From the NCBI GenBank assembly GCA_002452745.1, contig DKFC01000025.1:1-33491 (forward strand): a stretch of DNA of 33,491 bases, given 5' to 3'. This document shows positions 8,426 through 16,669 of this stretch, piece by piece (positions within the stretch are counted from its first letter, which is position 1; each line of letters opens with the position of its first letter). Position numbers and translations under genes: made by a program. Below the pieces are notes generated by a model. That model did no database searches and was not told the origin of the DNA. It saw nothing but the letters and a program-made list of their open reading frames with translations. This DNA is from Firmicutes bacterium UBA6806 (lineage in GTDB: Bacteria > Bacillota > Clostridia > Peptostreptococcales > Acidaminobacteraceae).

Positions 8426-8520
8426 AATCCCCCTATTGCGAAGGAAACCCACAGAAATACTCATTAACTGAGTTCTCACTTCTGAGGTTCTCCTCCACCT
8501 TCTCAGGGGGATTATTTTTT
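8426..8520 (+). terminator. Long structured terminator between convergent genes
   Basis: AATCCCCCT (8426-8434) pairs with AGGGGGATT (8505-8513), reinforced by GAAGG (8440-8444) with CCTTC (8498-8502). The 3' arm is followed by ATTTTTT on the plus strand. This should terminate the flavoprotein transcript. The enclosed 50-60 bases are unusually long for a simple terminator and hold a further small hairpin (TGAG-TT-CTCA). Confidence 0.6.
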
Positions 8521-8576
8521 ATAGGCACACGAGGACGGTATCATCTTTCGCAGGCTCACTGTGCCGTTTATAGCTA

Positions 8577-9281
8577 TCAAATTAGTTCGATTTCATGTTG
8601 AAAGGCATCCAAATAGTGAACCGCAGTCTCTGCTTTCAAATGATTCTTAACCAAATCGTTGAGTCTGTCAACTGCTTCATGAAACTGAGTTTGCTTATGG
8701 CTCATAATATTCTCAATAACAATTATAGCGTTCTTAGTTTCCTCTGTTATCTTCGTCCGATCTGCCTCTCTCCAGTTCCAATTTCTACACAGACAGCCAA
8801 TATCATCTCTATAAATGAGCTCATTGGGATCTGGAAAAATCTGATATTCTCCACCAATTTCAGTGAAGGGTTCATCACCTCTTGCAAATGTCAACCGAAC
8901 ATCACCAGAAATCTTATCCAAATCTTCACTACCACATGGCATGACGAATTTCAATGAAATGGAATTGTAAAAATCCACAAGCGGGTTGATACTTGGCAGA
9001 GGATTTCCCTTGACGACTCTTGACATGAGGGCCTCAATGGAAGATTTGTACTTCTTATTGATTCCAAGCTGTCTATATGCCAGACGCCAAGTTTTTATCT
9101 CCTCAATCTCACTCATCGAATAGCCACTATACTTGGATATCACCGTGGCCTCAGTCTCACTTAAAAAGAAATCACTGACCTTTGGATTCTTTGAATTGTT
9201 CATCCCTATTGCAACGATTACGCCGATTTTTGCTGTTGGGAATTCATCGAAAAGTCTTTCATCGACAATCATTTTTTTCAT
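8577..9281 (-). CDS. B3/B4 tRNA-binding-domain protein
   Basis: A 234-residue protein resembling the stand-alone B3/B4 domain of the phenylalanyl-tRNA synthetase beta chain. Typical stretches are TWRLAYRQLGINKKYKSS, VKGNPLPSINPLVDFYNSIS, a CGSEDLDKISGDVRLTFARG segment and CLCRNWNWREADRTKI. Such stand-alone proteins may deacylate or bind mischarged tRNA, but the role of this subfamily is not settled. The start chosen has AAGGAG seven bases upstream; an 18-codon in-frame extension lacks a ribosome binding site. It is downstream of a LysE-type exporter gene with about 100 bases between, so cotranscription is possible. Confidence 0.8.
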   Translation of the reverse strand: MKKMIVDERLFDEFPTAKIGVIVAIGMNNSKNPKVSDFFLSETEATVISKYSGYSMSEIEEIKTWRLAYRQLGINKKYKSSIEALMSRVVKGNPLPSINPLVDFYNSISLKFVMPCGSEDLDKISGDVRLTFARGDEPFTEIGGEYQIFPDPNELIYRDDIGCLCRNWNWREADRTKITEETKNAIIVIENIMSHKQTQFHEAVDRLNDLVKNHLKAETAVHYLDAFQHEIELI

Positions 9282-9381
9282 CTTTACACTCCTTATTTGA
9301 AATATGTTCTCTGTGTCTTTCTTCCCCCACTTCAACCACTCTTTAAATACCCATCTATCACCAAGTCAGAAACAGATGCCC

Positions 9382-9999
9382 TTACTGTATCAAATATCCA
9401 GATATAAAACCCCCCAGTAGTTTTAAACCAAAGAAGATGATAATAGAGCCGCATAAAATATTAATCATGCGTATTACCTTTCCTGTAAAAGCGTCTTTAA
9501 ACGTGGCAATTAGAGTTGAAAGCCCTATAAACCACATAATTGAAGCCATGCACACACCTATGATAAAATAGTTTGCGTCAACACCGTGGATGGTTGCCCT
9601 GAACCCCGCCAATAAAAGCGTCCCATCTATAATCGCCTGTGGGTTGAGCCAAGTTACAACAAAACAAGATGCTACAATCTGTAAAATTGACTTTTCTAAA
9701 TCCTGCGATTTTTCCTCTGTGGGCTTAGATTTCAACAGAGTCACGCCAATATAAATCACCGCCAAGCTGCCTACGCCAAGAAGCACCGCCCTCAGTGAAG
9801 GCAGTCCATTTAAAATAGCTCCAAGCCCCAAGAAACACGACAAGGACAAACTGATATCAAACAAAATCATGATGAGCGCAACCTGCAAAGCCCTTTGACG
9901 ACTCTTTTCAAGTGCGGTGTTGATGACATACATATTCTGCATGCCAATTGGTGCAACAAAGGCAATTCCAAGCAACCAACCCTGAATCAAAAAACTCAT
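9382..9999 (-). CDS. LysE/ArgO-family amino-acid exporter
   Basis: A 205-residue membrane protein with about six hydrophobic segments. The N-terminal family signature is clear: GWLLGIAFVAPIGMQNMYVI, with the conserved P-x-G-x-Q/N pattern, and a second conserved stretch VTWLNPQAIIDGTLLLAG lies around 115-132. Members export lysine, arginine or other amino acids. The start has an AGGAGGGG box directly upstream; a longer in-frame form would add 22 residues with no ribosome binding site. It lies 213 bases downstream of a MocR-type regulator gene in the same direction, with a terminator between, so that regulator may control it although they are not one simple operon. Confidence 0.88.
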   Translation of the reverse strand: MSFLIQGWLLGIAFVAPIGMQNMYVINTALEKSRQRALQVALIMILFDISLSLSCFLGLGAILNGLPSLRAVLLGVGSLAVIYIGVTLLKSKPTEEKSQDLEKSILQIVASCFVVTWLNPQAIIDGTLLLAGFRATIHGVDANYFIIGVCMASIMWFIGLSTLIATFKDAFTGKVIRMINILCGSIIIFFGLKLLGGFISGYLIQ

Positions 10000-10140
10000 A
10001 AACCCCTCCTGAATTCTTCTATTTGCAATACTATAACATTCTAAAATTACCTTGTAACCATCCAAAAGGCATGCTTTTCACCCATCCAAGATTTTAGTTG
10101 CTTCAAGTACAGAATTTCAGTTGTCAAATTTATCCTATAT

Positions 10141-10197
10141 AAAAACGGCCCTTCACTTAATAAAAACGGCCCTTCACTTAAACGTGAAAGACCGTCA
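10141..10197 (-). terminator. Terminator of the MocR-type gene, with duplicated 3' arm
   Basis: On the minus strand, ACGGTCTTTCAC pairs (two G-U wobbles) with GTGAAGGGCCGT around a 6-base loop, followed by TTTTTAT. The 3' arm plus its T tract is repeated in tandem as two 21-base units (10141-10161 and 10162-10182) that differ at one base, so the single 5' arm could pair with either copy. Confidence 0.8.
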
Positions 10198-10212
10198 AAT
10201 TTAATCAAACTA

Positions 10213-11655
10213 TCAGTTCATAATACACTTTGGTATAATCCTCGCCAGGCGCTCAATCCCGCCCACCAAATCTTTTTCAGAGGCATAGGCATAAGACAGC
10301 CTAATAGAATTGTTGTCTCTAAAGTCATAAATACTGCCCACATTTAGCAGGACATTTGCAGCAAGCGCCTCTTCAAAGAGCTTTTGAGTGTCTACTTTCT
10401 CATAAAACGTAAACCAAACATAAAACCCGCCACCGGGCAAATTGTAAGTCCCAAAGGAGGACATAAACCGGTTAATTGATCCTATTAGAATGGTTCTACG
10501 GCTTAGCAAAGACTCTCTAAGCGTTGATCGATAAACTTCAAAGTGTCCTTCACGAAACCATTCTTTAGCCACAATTTGAGAGAGTGAGCTGGTGCCATAG
10601 TCTATCTGCATTTTAATATCACCCAGCCTCTCCACCACTGGTTGAGGGCCAACGACCCATCCGAGACGGATTCCTGGAGCAAAGGTCTTTGAAAGTGTCC
10701 CTATATAGATGACATTTCCATTATTATCTCTGCTCTTTAGAGGCAATGGCGGTGGCGTATCCAGCCAAAGTTCACGGTAGGCATCGTCTTCAATCACAGG
10801 AATTTGACGATCTTCCACCACTTCCATGAGCGCCTTTCGATTCTCGTCACTTGACATAATCCCAGTCGGATTGTGAAATGTTGGAATCGTATAGAGCAAA
10901 TTGGTTTCCCTCTTCTTGAAGATGCGCCTCAGCATTTGAACATCGAGGCCCTCATCAGTCATGCCAATGCCTTGGAGGAGCATGCCCGCCGACTGAAACG
11001 TATACAGCGACTTCAAATATGACGGCGCTTCAATATAAACCGTCGAACCACGTTGAAGCAGTCCGATGGAAAGTAGGTGAAGCGACTGTAGCGACCCTGA
11101 AGTGATGAGCACCTGATCTGGCACTGCTTTGATTCCATGATTCACTAGATATTTGCAAATTAGCGACCTCAGTTCATACTGTCCGAGCCCCTCTTCATAG
11201 TTGAGAGAATTTACTTCGGTTGCGGCCTTTATCAGCATCTTCTGCATTAAATCCCTAGGAAAGAGCTCTGGGGACAACTCCCCTGTTCCAAGTCTGATAA
11301 TGCCCTCTTGAAATTCATAATGATTGATTTTCTGAATGATCTTATGATTGGGCATGTACAAACTGCTCTTTATATGCTGATGCCAATTTGGCTGGTTCAT
11401 CAAAGACCATGTATTATTGGCCACATAAGTGCCTTTGCTACCATGTGATTCTATAATACCATGGGACTTGAGCTCATCCATAACATGAGATACCGTACTC
11501 CTGTTGACATCCATCTGCTCACTGAGCCGTCTTTCCGCAGGAAGTCTCGTTCCAACAGGCCAGTCACCAGACGAAATTCGCTCTCTGAAATACGAGACAA
11601 TTTGATCGTGCAGCGTTATTTCAGATACCTTGTCTGGTCTCCAAGTAATTTCCAT
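10213..11655 (-). CDS. MocR-family transcriptional regulator (GntR HTH fused to class I aminotransferase)
   Basis: A 480-residue protein. Residues about 10-78 form a GntR winged helix (GTRLPAERRLSEQMDVNRST, then SHGIIESHGSKGTYV). Residues about 115-475 form a fold-type I aminotransferase domain with PLP-site elements FHNPTG (Asn262), EDDAY (Asp291, Tyr293) and Schiff-base Lys323 in GTLSKTFAPG. MocR regulators use PLP or an aminated adduct as effector and control vitamin B6, amino-acid or transport genes. The LysE-type exporter just downstream is the obvious candidate target. The ribosome binding site is weak (GGATGA). It starts 43 bases after the chemoreceptor stop codon, so the two may be cotranscribed. 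Confidence 0.92.
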   Translation of the reverse strand: MEITWRPDKVSEITLHDQIVSYFRERISSGDWPVGTRLPAERRLSEQMDVNRSTVSHVMDELKSHGIIESHGSKGTYVANNTWSLMNQPNWHQHIKSSLYMPNHKIIQKINHYEFQEGIIRLGTGELSPELFPRDLMQKMLIKAATEVNSLNYEEGLGQYELRSLICKYLVNHGIKAVPDQVLITSGSLQSLHLLSIGLLQRGSTVYIEAPSYLKSLYTFQSAGMLLQGIGMTDEGLDVQMLRRIFKKRETNLLYTIPTFHNPTGIMSSDENRKALMEVVEDRQIPVIEDDAYRELWLDTPPPLPLKSRDNNGNVIYIGTLSKTFAPGIRLGWVVGPQPVVERLGDIKMQIDYGTSSLSQIVAKEWFREGHFEVYRSTLRESLLSRRTILIGSINRFMSSFGTYNLPGGGFYVWFTFYEKVDTQKLFEEALAANVLLNVGSIYDFRDNNSIRLSYAYASEKDLVGGIERLARIIPKCIMN

Positions 11656-11698
11656 AATTCATCATCCATTCAATTTAGACTCATTCATTTCACCGATA

Positions 11699-13159
11699 CT
11701 ATTGAACTTTCACAGTTTCAAAGTATGAAGCGTTGTTTATTGTATCTTTTATTTTCTTCATGAGACCAATAATGCTATGACTCAATTCATCCGCCTCATT
11801 GTAAAGGCGTTTTGCCTTTTCATAATCACCATTCTCGACTGCTTTTACGATAACGTCGCCAGTGCTGTGCAATTTATGATGCAGGCCATCTACAGCCTCC
11901 CAGTCTTTCATGATTCTAGTATCATCCACAATTACAGAGTGATAGAAATGACCGAATGCACATTTTCTGTCATTGACTTGAAGCGGCAGGGTTTCTTCAT
12001 TGCTCACAATTTGTCCCAAAGTCTCCATCCACTTTTGATGCGATACAATTGCCTTACCCACTTCTTCCGCCACCTTTGTGAGTTTAATCGCATTTTTGCC
12101 TCCATGGAGAGCACCAAGCGCCTCTTTTACCAAAGTGGAAAGTCTGTCGTCAAGTGATGAAATATCGCCGGCAAGCGCTTCACTGTTAACAGCATCTTCA
12201 AAGATGCCTCTGGTCATAATACTCAGCCTTTCCGCATCATTGCTGGAAGTTTCCATTGCCTTTGTAATCTCATCTGCCGACTCTCTTATACTGGTCACAG
12301 AGTGATTGACATTTTCCACTGTCTCTATGGTCGTTTCAAGCATTGAGACATTTTCTGTCATGGTCTTGGAGATTTTATCAATTTGAGAACTCATTTCATC
12401 AGTGGATTTAAGCGTATTGCTGACACTGTCCATGCTGGCAGTTGCATTGACCTTGATTTCATCCACAAATCCCTGCATGTTCACAAGGCTCGTTTTAGTG
12501 GTTTCAGCCAGTTTTCTGATTTCTTCAGCAACAACTGCAAACCCTCTTCCGTGTTCACCTGCTCTGGCTGCTTCAATAGAAGCATTTAACGCCAAGAGGT
12601 TTGTCTGTGCCGCAATGTTGTCTACTTCTGATACAATCGTGTTGATTTGGTTGGTCATTTCAACCAGCTGCTCAATATGTTGCTTCATTTGATTGGCATC
12701 AACCATCACTTCTTCTTTTAAATCCACCACGCCGTGTATTTGCTCAAGCCCCTGCGCATTACGCTCCATCAAGTGCCCAGACTGATCTGTCAGTGCATTC
12801 AATCTCTCTGTGACGTCTCCAATCGTTTCATTAACAGTCAACATGCTTGCCGTGGTCTCTTCAACAATAGCCAAATTGGACTCACTGACATCTGACAGCT
12901 CTGCCGCAAAGTGTTTGAGCTTCTTCGACGAATGTGACATATTCACATCGAATCCACTGATTTCTGTTGTAATTGAAAGTAAATTTTGTGACGAACGGCT
13001 GAATACCTGCTCATTTTGAAACAATTTTTGAAATGTTTTCAGCATATTTGCATGAATTGAGTATTCTGCCTTTGGCAATTCTGGCTCAAGTCCATCCATA
13101 TATGCATCCACATAGTGCAAAATTTGGACGACTTCGTTACATGGTTTCTTTTTGAACAT
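11699..13159 (-). CDS. Cytoplasmic methyl-accepting chemotaxis protein with C-terminal CZB zinc domain
   Basis: A 486-residue soluble chemoreceptor without transmembrane segments. After a short N-terminal segment (CNEVVQILHYVDAYMDG) comes a long coiled-coil signalling region. Its hairpin tip, about 176-220, is NIAAQTNLLALNASIEAARA followed by GEHGRGFAVVAEEIRKLAE, which contacts CheA and CheW. Residues about 360-475 match the CZB domain, with predicted zinc ligands His374, Cys400 (CAFGHF) and the HxxxH pair His427/His431. CZB receptors respond to zinc and, through the zinc-bound cysteine, to oxidants such as hypochlorite in other bacteria. The start has AGAGGGG upstream. No che genes are in the window. 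Confidence 0.93.
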   Translation of the reverse strand: MFKKKPCNEVVQILHYVDAYMDGLEPELPKAEYSIHANMLKTFQKLFQNEQVFSRSSQNLLSITTEISGFDVNMSHSSKKLKHFAAELSDVSESNLAIVEETTASMLTVNETIGDVTERLNALTDQSGHLMERNAQGLEQIHGVVDLKEEVMVDANQMKQHIEQLVEMTNQINTIVSEVDNIAAQTNLLALNASIEAARAGEHGRGFAVVAEEIRKLAETTKTSLVNMQGFVDEIKVNATASMDSVSNTLKSTDEMSSQIDKISKTMTENVSMLETTIETVENVNHSVTSIRESADEITKAMETSSNDAERLSIMTRGIFEDAVNSEALAGDISSLDDRLSTLVKEALGALHGGKNAIKLTKVAEEVGKAIVSHQKWMETLGQIVSNEETLPLQVNDRKCAFGHFYHSVIVDDTRIMKDWEAVDGLHHKLHSTGDVIVKAVENGDYEKAKRLYNEADELSHSIIGLMKKIKDTINNASYFETVKVQ

Positions 13160-13253
13160 AATGTTACCCCTCTAATCAATTAGTCATACGAACATAACAA
13201 ATTCCAAGCACACTGTCTTGGCCTTCCAGCATTTTTATACCTTAGTATGGCTA

Positions 13254-13276
13254 TAAAAAAAACGAGTCTCAGACTC
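13254..13276 (-). terminator. Terminator-like hairpin ahead of the chemoreceptor gene
   Basis: GAGTC-TGA-GACTC forms a 5-bp stem on the minus strand, followed after one base by TTTTTTTT. It may end the long catabolic transcript that stops at 13501. It also sits between a promoter (13338-13366) and the chemoreceptor start, so it could attenuate that gene. The stem is short. Confidence 0.5.
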
Positions 13277-13337
13277 TGGGCCTTCAACTCTTCAATATAT
13301 CCGATCAAAATAAGGCATAAAAAAATCATTATACTAA

Positions 13338-13366
13338 ATTATATCTTTTTAATACGCTGAAAACAA
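13338..13366 (-). promoter_or_regulatory. SigA-type promoter upstream of the chemoreceptor gene
   Basis: TTGTTT (13361-13366) is 17 bases from a perfect TATAAT (13338-13343) on the minus strand. It points to the chemoreceptor 180 bases away, through the hairpin at 13254-13276. No SigD-type motility promoter was evident. Confidence 0.45.
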
Positions 13367-13500
13367 TACAGATTGCACTTAAAACAATTTTTTTACCTAT
13401 TTTATATATAAACTTAACGATTTATTCAAAAGTTCCACCCAAAGGTTCATAAATCCCTTCGCCAAAACGCCTTCATTCCCTTATGTGTCGGTCTTAACCT

Positions 13501-14946
13501 CTATTTGTCACCCTTGACCTCAGCCATTAGAGTTCTTCTCGCCCTTTCATAAGACGCCTGATTGTCCACATCCCAAAAAAAGCTGGGATTGCCCACCTCA
13601 AAAGTCTCAACTGAGTCAGTGGCCTGTCTGATAATATCTCTTCCGCCCTTGTCCCCTTCAACAGCCATCAATTGGTCAAACCAATACGAACCGAAAATCA
13701 CAGGCGTTCCTCGTTTACCCTCGAAGCATGGCACCAAAATAAGGTGACGATCTCTCCGCTCTCTGAAAATTTCAATCATGTCCGCTATCACCGATGTCTC
13801 AATTAAGGGTTGATCTCCCATGAAAAATACACAGGCATCTACAGCCTCTCTCACTGCCGAAAGACCGCATTTCATGGAAGTGCTCTGTCCAAGAGCATAA
13901 TCGGGATTCACAACAAATGGAATGCCGATTGCACCTGAAAGTTTCGATGTCACATCGGCATCTCTTCCACAAACCGTCACGAGCTTATCCAGACCACAAG
14001 CTAAAGCCCGCCTGAAAACCGACTCCAAAACCGTTCCATCCTCAAAGGGCAATAACAATTTATTATCTCCCATCCTCTTGGAAAGTCCCGCCGCCAGAAC
14101 AACGCCACCAACTTTCAGCGCATCATGTGCCATATGAGGTTCACTTACACCAATTCCCTGTAGGGCCACTCCATCTGATTTTTTATAGCCCGTACACCAG
14201 CCACCTCTAAAAGAATTTATGAACACCGCCTCCACATCGCCATCTTCCATCAGTGCCTCCGCCACATTTTCCAGTTCACGCCTCTTTGAAGATGCCACCA
14301 CATCTGACTGATTCAGCATCACACAGACCTTTGCCGTCTCAGGGACACCTTTTAAAAAACCGTTTTCACCCTTAAAAAGTCTCGGGATATCCTCATATGC
14401 CAAATAATCCCCAATGCCCTTTCCAATGAACTTTTCCAGTGCTTCCGTCCTGTGGACAGTCCGATCAGTGATTTCTCGTTCAAATGAAGAAAGTCCCAAA
14501 ATCACAATAACCAAATCCGTTTGACTTGGTATAACGGGCTCATAACTGGCATAGGCCTTCATGGACTTCATCTTTGCCCCATCCGCCTCCACCAAAATCA
14601 GCTCAGCACCGAACCTCTCATAAAAATCATCGCAGATTTCAGCTGAAATTCCCTTGACCTTTCTCTCAGAGACAGAATTCTTGAAAACACAGACATACAG
14701 CTGATTTGACGGAAATTCACATGGCCTCATCTCCGTTTGTTCTCCCATCCATATGACGCCAGCCGCATCTTCTGGCATAAGTGTCGCTGTTGTGGTGGTG
14801 TAGAGTAGCTTGCGAGCTTTTCCATATCGGTCTTTCATAAAATTCATCGTAGAAGTCTTGCCGCCAGCTCCCACAACCGAAACCATAAAAGGATGCTTGG
14901 ACTGAACCTTTTCATCCAAGTAAGCCTCTAAAGTCAATTCAATCAT
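13501..14946 (-). CDS. YqeC-MocA fusion: selenium-dependent hydroxylase accessory protein joined to a molybdopterin cytidylyltransferase-like domain
   Basis: A 481-residue two-domain protein. Residues about 1-255 match YqeC, an accessory protein tied to selenium-dependent molybdenum hydroxylases, with P-loop VGAGGKTST (Lys30) and LILVEADGAK. Residues about 278-475 match the MocA/MobA nucleotidyltransferases with VLAAGLSKRMGDNKLLLPF (284-300), FFMGDQPLI (374-382) and DVDN (459-462). MocA attaches CMP to molybdopterin to give the MCD cofactor used by the xanthine-oxidase family. In E. coli yqeC and mocA are separate genes. The ATG overlaps the yqeB stop by four bases (ATGA), with AAAGGA upstream; a 9-codon extension is less likely. 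It is the last gene of the catabolic locus and should serve the hydroxylase encoded at 26066-29701. Confidence 0.9.
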   Translation of the reverse strand: MIELTLEAYLDEKVQSKHPFMVSVVGAGGKTSTMNFMKDRYGKARKLLYTTTTATLMPEDAAGVIWMGEQTEMRPCEFPSNQLYVCVFKNSVSERKVKGISAEICDDFYERFGAELILVEADGAKMKSMKAYASYEPVIPSQTDLVIVILGLSSFEREITDRTVHRTEALEKFIGKGIGDYLAYEDIPRLFKGENGFLKGVPETAKVCVMLNQSDVVASSKRRELENVAEALMEDGDVEAVFINSFRGGWCTGYKKSDGVALQGIGVSEPHMAHDALKVGGVVLAAGLSKRMGDNKLLLPFEDGTVLESVFRRALACGLDKLVTVCGRDADVTSKLSGAIGIPFVVNPDYALGQSTSMKCGLSAVREAVDACVFFMGDQPLIETSVIADMIEIFRERRDRHLILVPCFEGKRGTPVIFGSYWFDQLMAVEGDKGGRDIIRQATDSVETFEVGNPSFFWDVDNQASYERARRTLMAEVKGDK

Positions 14947-15746
14947 AACCGATCCTTTCCACACAAGACACATAAAATTGCCTCTAGAACACCCCCAGCA
15001 ATATTTCTGCCTTTATCACTGATTGAGTAGCAGTTGGAAGCCGTTCCCCGCGGGTCTATATCCCCGACTTTTAACCCTTGAGTCACCGATACTGTAGGAT
15101 GAATAAGGCCTCTAATGACACCGCTTATCTCAGCCCTTAAAGGCGTCCCCCCTATGGTCATCACCACATCTCCAGCCGTCACATAATCACCGATTTTGCA
15201 ATTGGTTGCAAGCACTCCTGAACAGGGGGCGTGCAACACTCGCTCATGTGTATATCCGCCTATATCCCCGGGGATATGGGTGTTTTCCTTGGCAAATCCA
15301 CTGAAGATAAGCCTTCCAAGGTCATGACCTCTACTAGTTTCAATGACCACGTTCGCATTGACGCCTGCCTCAATACTCGGTCCAAGTCCAACCACTACAT
15401 CTGCATACCCGACTTGATAATCCACAGGACGCTTGGAGAGCGTCGCATCCACAAAAATATGCGGCTTAAAATAGGCCTTCACCTCTGCCTCTGGCAAAGT
15501 CAAAACTGGAATTTTCCCGACCTTCAAAACATCCTCTATTTCTTCCAGTGAACGAAGGTACACCGATTCAATCCCCTCCACAACATACTGCCCTTCATAG
15601 ATGGCATTTGCAAAGGAAACTGTTCTTCTCACCACTTTTGGCCTCTCTATCTCGCAGACCACCACTTGATACCCAGATCTGTGAACCTTTTGAATCACAG
15701 CAGAGGCCAAGTCACCGCCCCCTCTGACCAATACTCTTTGCACCAT
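14943..15746 (-). CDS. yqeB: EF2563/YqeB-family selenium-dependent molybdenum hydroxylase accessory protein
   Basis: A 267-residue protein beginning MVQRVLVRGGGDLASAVIQK, the Rossmann-like start typical of the EF2563 (YqeB) family. It continues with the conserved stretches VCEIERPKVVRRTVSFANA, GLGPSIEAGVNANVVIET, RGHDLGRLIFSG, and VLHAPCSGVL near residue 155. The family co-occurs with SelD in genomes that lack other selenium uses and marks selenium-dependent molybdenum hydroxylases; the exact reaction is unknown. The chosen ATG has GAGGTG four bases upstream, and an upstream in-frame ATG lies six codons earlier. The gene overlaps yqeC-mocA by four bases and follows xdhC by 31 bases, forming a maturation cassette. 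Confidence 0.9.
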   Translation of the reverse strand: MVQRVLVRGGGDLASAVIQKVHRSGYQVVVCEIERPKVVRRTVSFANAIYEGQYVVEGIESVYLRSLEEIEDVLKVGKIPVLTLPEAEVKAYFKPHIFVDATLSKRPVDYQVGYADVVVGLGPSIEAGVNANVVIETSRGHDLGRLIFSGFAKENTHIPGDIGGYTHERVLHAPCSGVLATNCKIGDYVTAGDVVMTIGGTPLRAEISGVIRGLIHPTVSVTQGLKVGDIDPRGTASNCYSISDKGRNIAGGVLEAILCVLCGKDRL

Positions 15747-15777
15747 TATGCACCTCTTATCCATAAACTGTTGTCAC

Positions 15778-16593
15778 TTAGTTGCTGTCAACATCCTTCA
15801 TAAATGACGATTCTCTGTTAAAGTGGACTGCCTGCATCTCCGCTAAAATAGAAATCGCAATTTCCGCTGGCGTCTCTCCGCCGATTTTGAGTCCAATTGG
15901 CGCATGGACTGCCTTTAGAAGATCTTCTGAAACCCCCTCTTCTCTCAGTGTATTGAAACAATAATTGACTTTATTTCGGCTGCCAATCATGCCAATATAT
16001 TTTGCCCCACTTCCAACAAATGCTCTGAGGACATTTAAATCCTGTGAATGTCCATGTGTGACAATGACAAGACTTGAGTCCTTTGGAATTACAAGGGTCT
16101 CTATGAGTTCATTCATCTCGCCCGTTATGATTTCGTCTGCCTCTGGCAATCTCTCTTTCACCGCATATTCAGTTCTATCATCGAGAACACTGATATGATA
16201 TCCAAGCATTTTTGCCATTTGACACAGAACTTGACCAATATGCCCTGCACCAAATATATAGAGGGGTTTCTTCACAGAAAACACTTTGATGAACACCTCC
16301 ACTGCACCGCCACAGGCCATTCCAAGCGATTTTTCACCTTCTCCAAGTGTCAATTCATAGGAAAATGATTCGGAAAGCCCCTTTTTAAGACACTTCTCTG
16401 CGTCAACTTTAGCCTGTTCTTCAACAGCACCACCGCCTATAGTCCCAGCAATTAGCTCACCATCTCGATTCACAAGCATCATACTGCCCTTGTCCCTAGG
16501 ACTGCTTCCCGCCTTTTCAGTTACAGTTACAAGCGCCACAGCTTCTTTCGTCTCCAGTGCTTCCATTAGTGCTTTTATTACAACTTCATCCAT
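15778..16593 (-). CDS. xdhC: XdhC-family molybdenum cofactor chaperone/sulfurylation protein
   Basis: A 271-residue XdhC/CoxI protein. The N-terminal half has VALVTVTEKAGSSPRDKGSM, GTIGGGAVEEQ and LGMACGGAVEVFI, the motifs of the XdhC/CoxI domain. The C-terminal half is a Rossmann domain starting YIFGAGHIGQVLCQMA, with VIVTHGHSQDL and YIGMIGSRNKV. XdhC proteins bind molybdopterin, help install the terminal sulfido ligand (or selenium in this enzyme class, by inference) and hand the cofactor to the hydroxylase. The chosen ATG has GAGGAGG six bases upstream; a longer frame adds 15 residues without support. It lies 76 bases downstream of the CoA-transferase gene. Confidence 0.93.
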   Translation of the reverse strand: MDEVVIKALMEALETKEAVALVTVTEKAGSSPRDKGSMMLVNRDGELIAGTIGGGAVEEQAKVDAEKCLKKGLSESFSYELTLGEGEKSLGMACGGAVEVFIKVFSVKKPLYIFGAGHIGQVLCQMAKMLGYHISVLDDRTEYAVKERLPEADEIITGEMNELIETLVIPKDSSLVIVTHGHSQDLNVLRAFVGSGAKYIGMIGSRNKVNYCFNTLREEGVSEDLLKAVHAPIGLKIGGETPAEIAISILAEMQAVHFNRESSFMKDVDSN

Positions 16594-16669
16594 AAGAGAC
16601 CTCCTCAAATTGGCTTGCTTCGTGCGTTCTACTCTCACGAAGTCACTTTATCTTGATACTATCATACCT

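Larger units (their letters stand above)
13160..13500. other. Intergenic spacer with a terminator-like hairpin and a promoter
   Basis: This 341-base stretch between the YqeC-MocA stop and the chemoreceptor start holds no gene. It contains a minus-strand promoter (13338-13366) and, downstream of it, a short hairpin with eight T (13254-13276). The rest is AT-rich. Confidence 0.6.
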
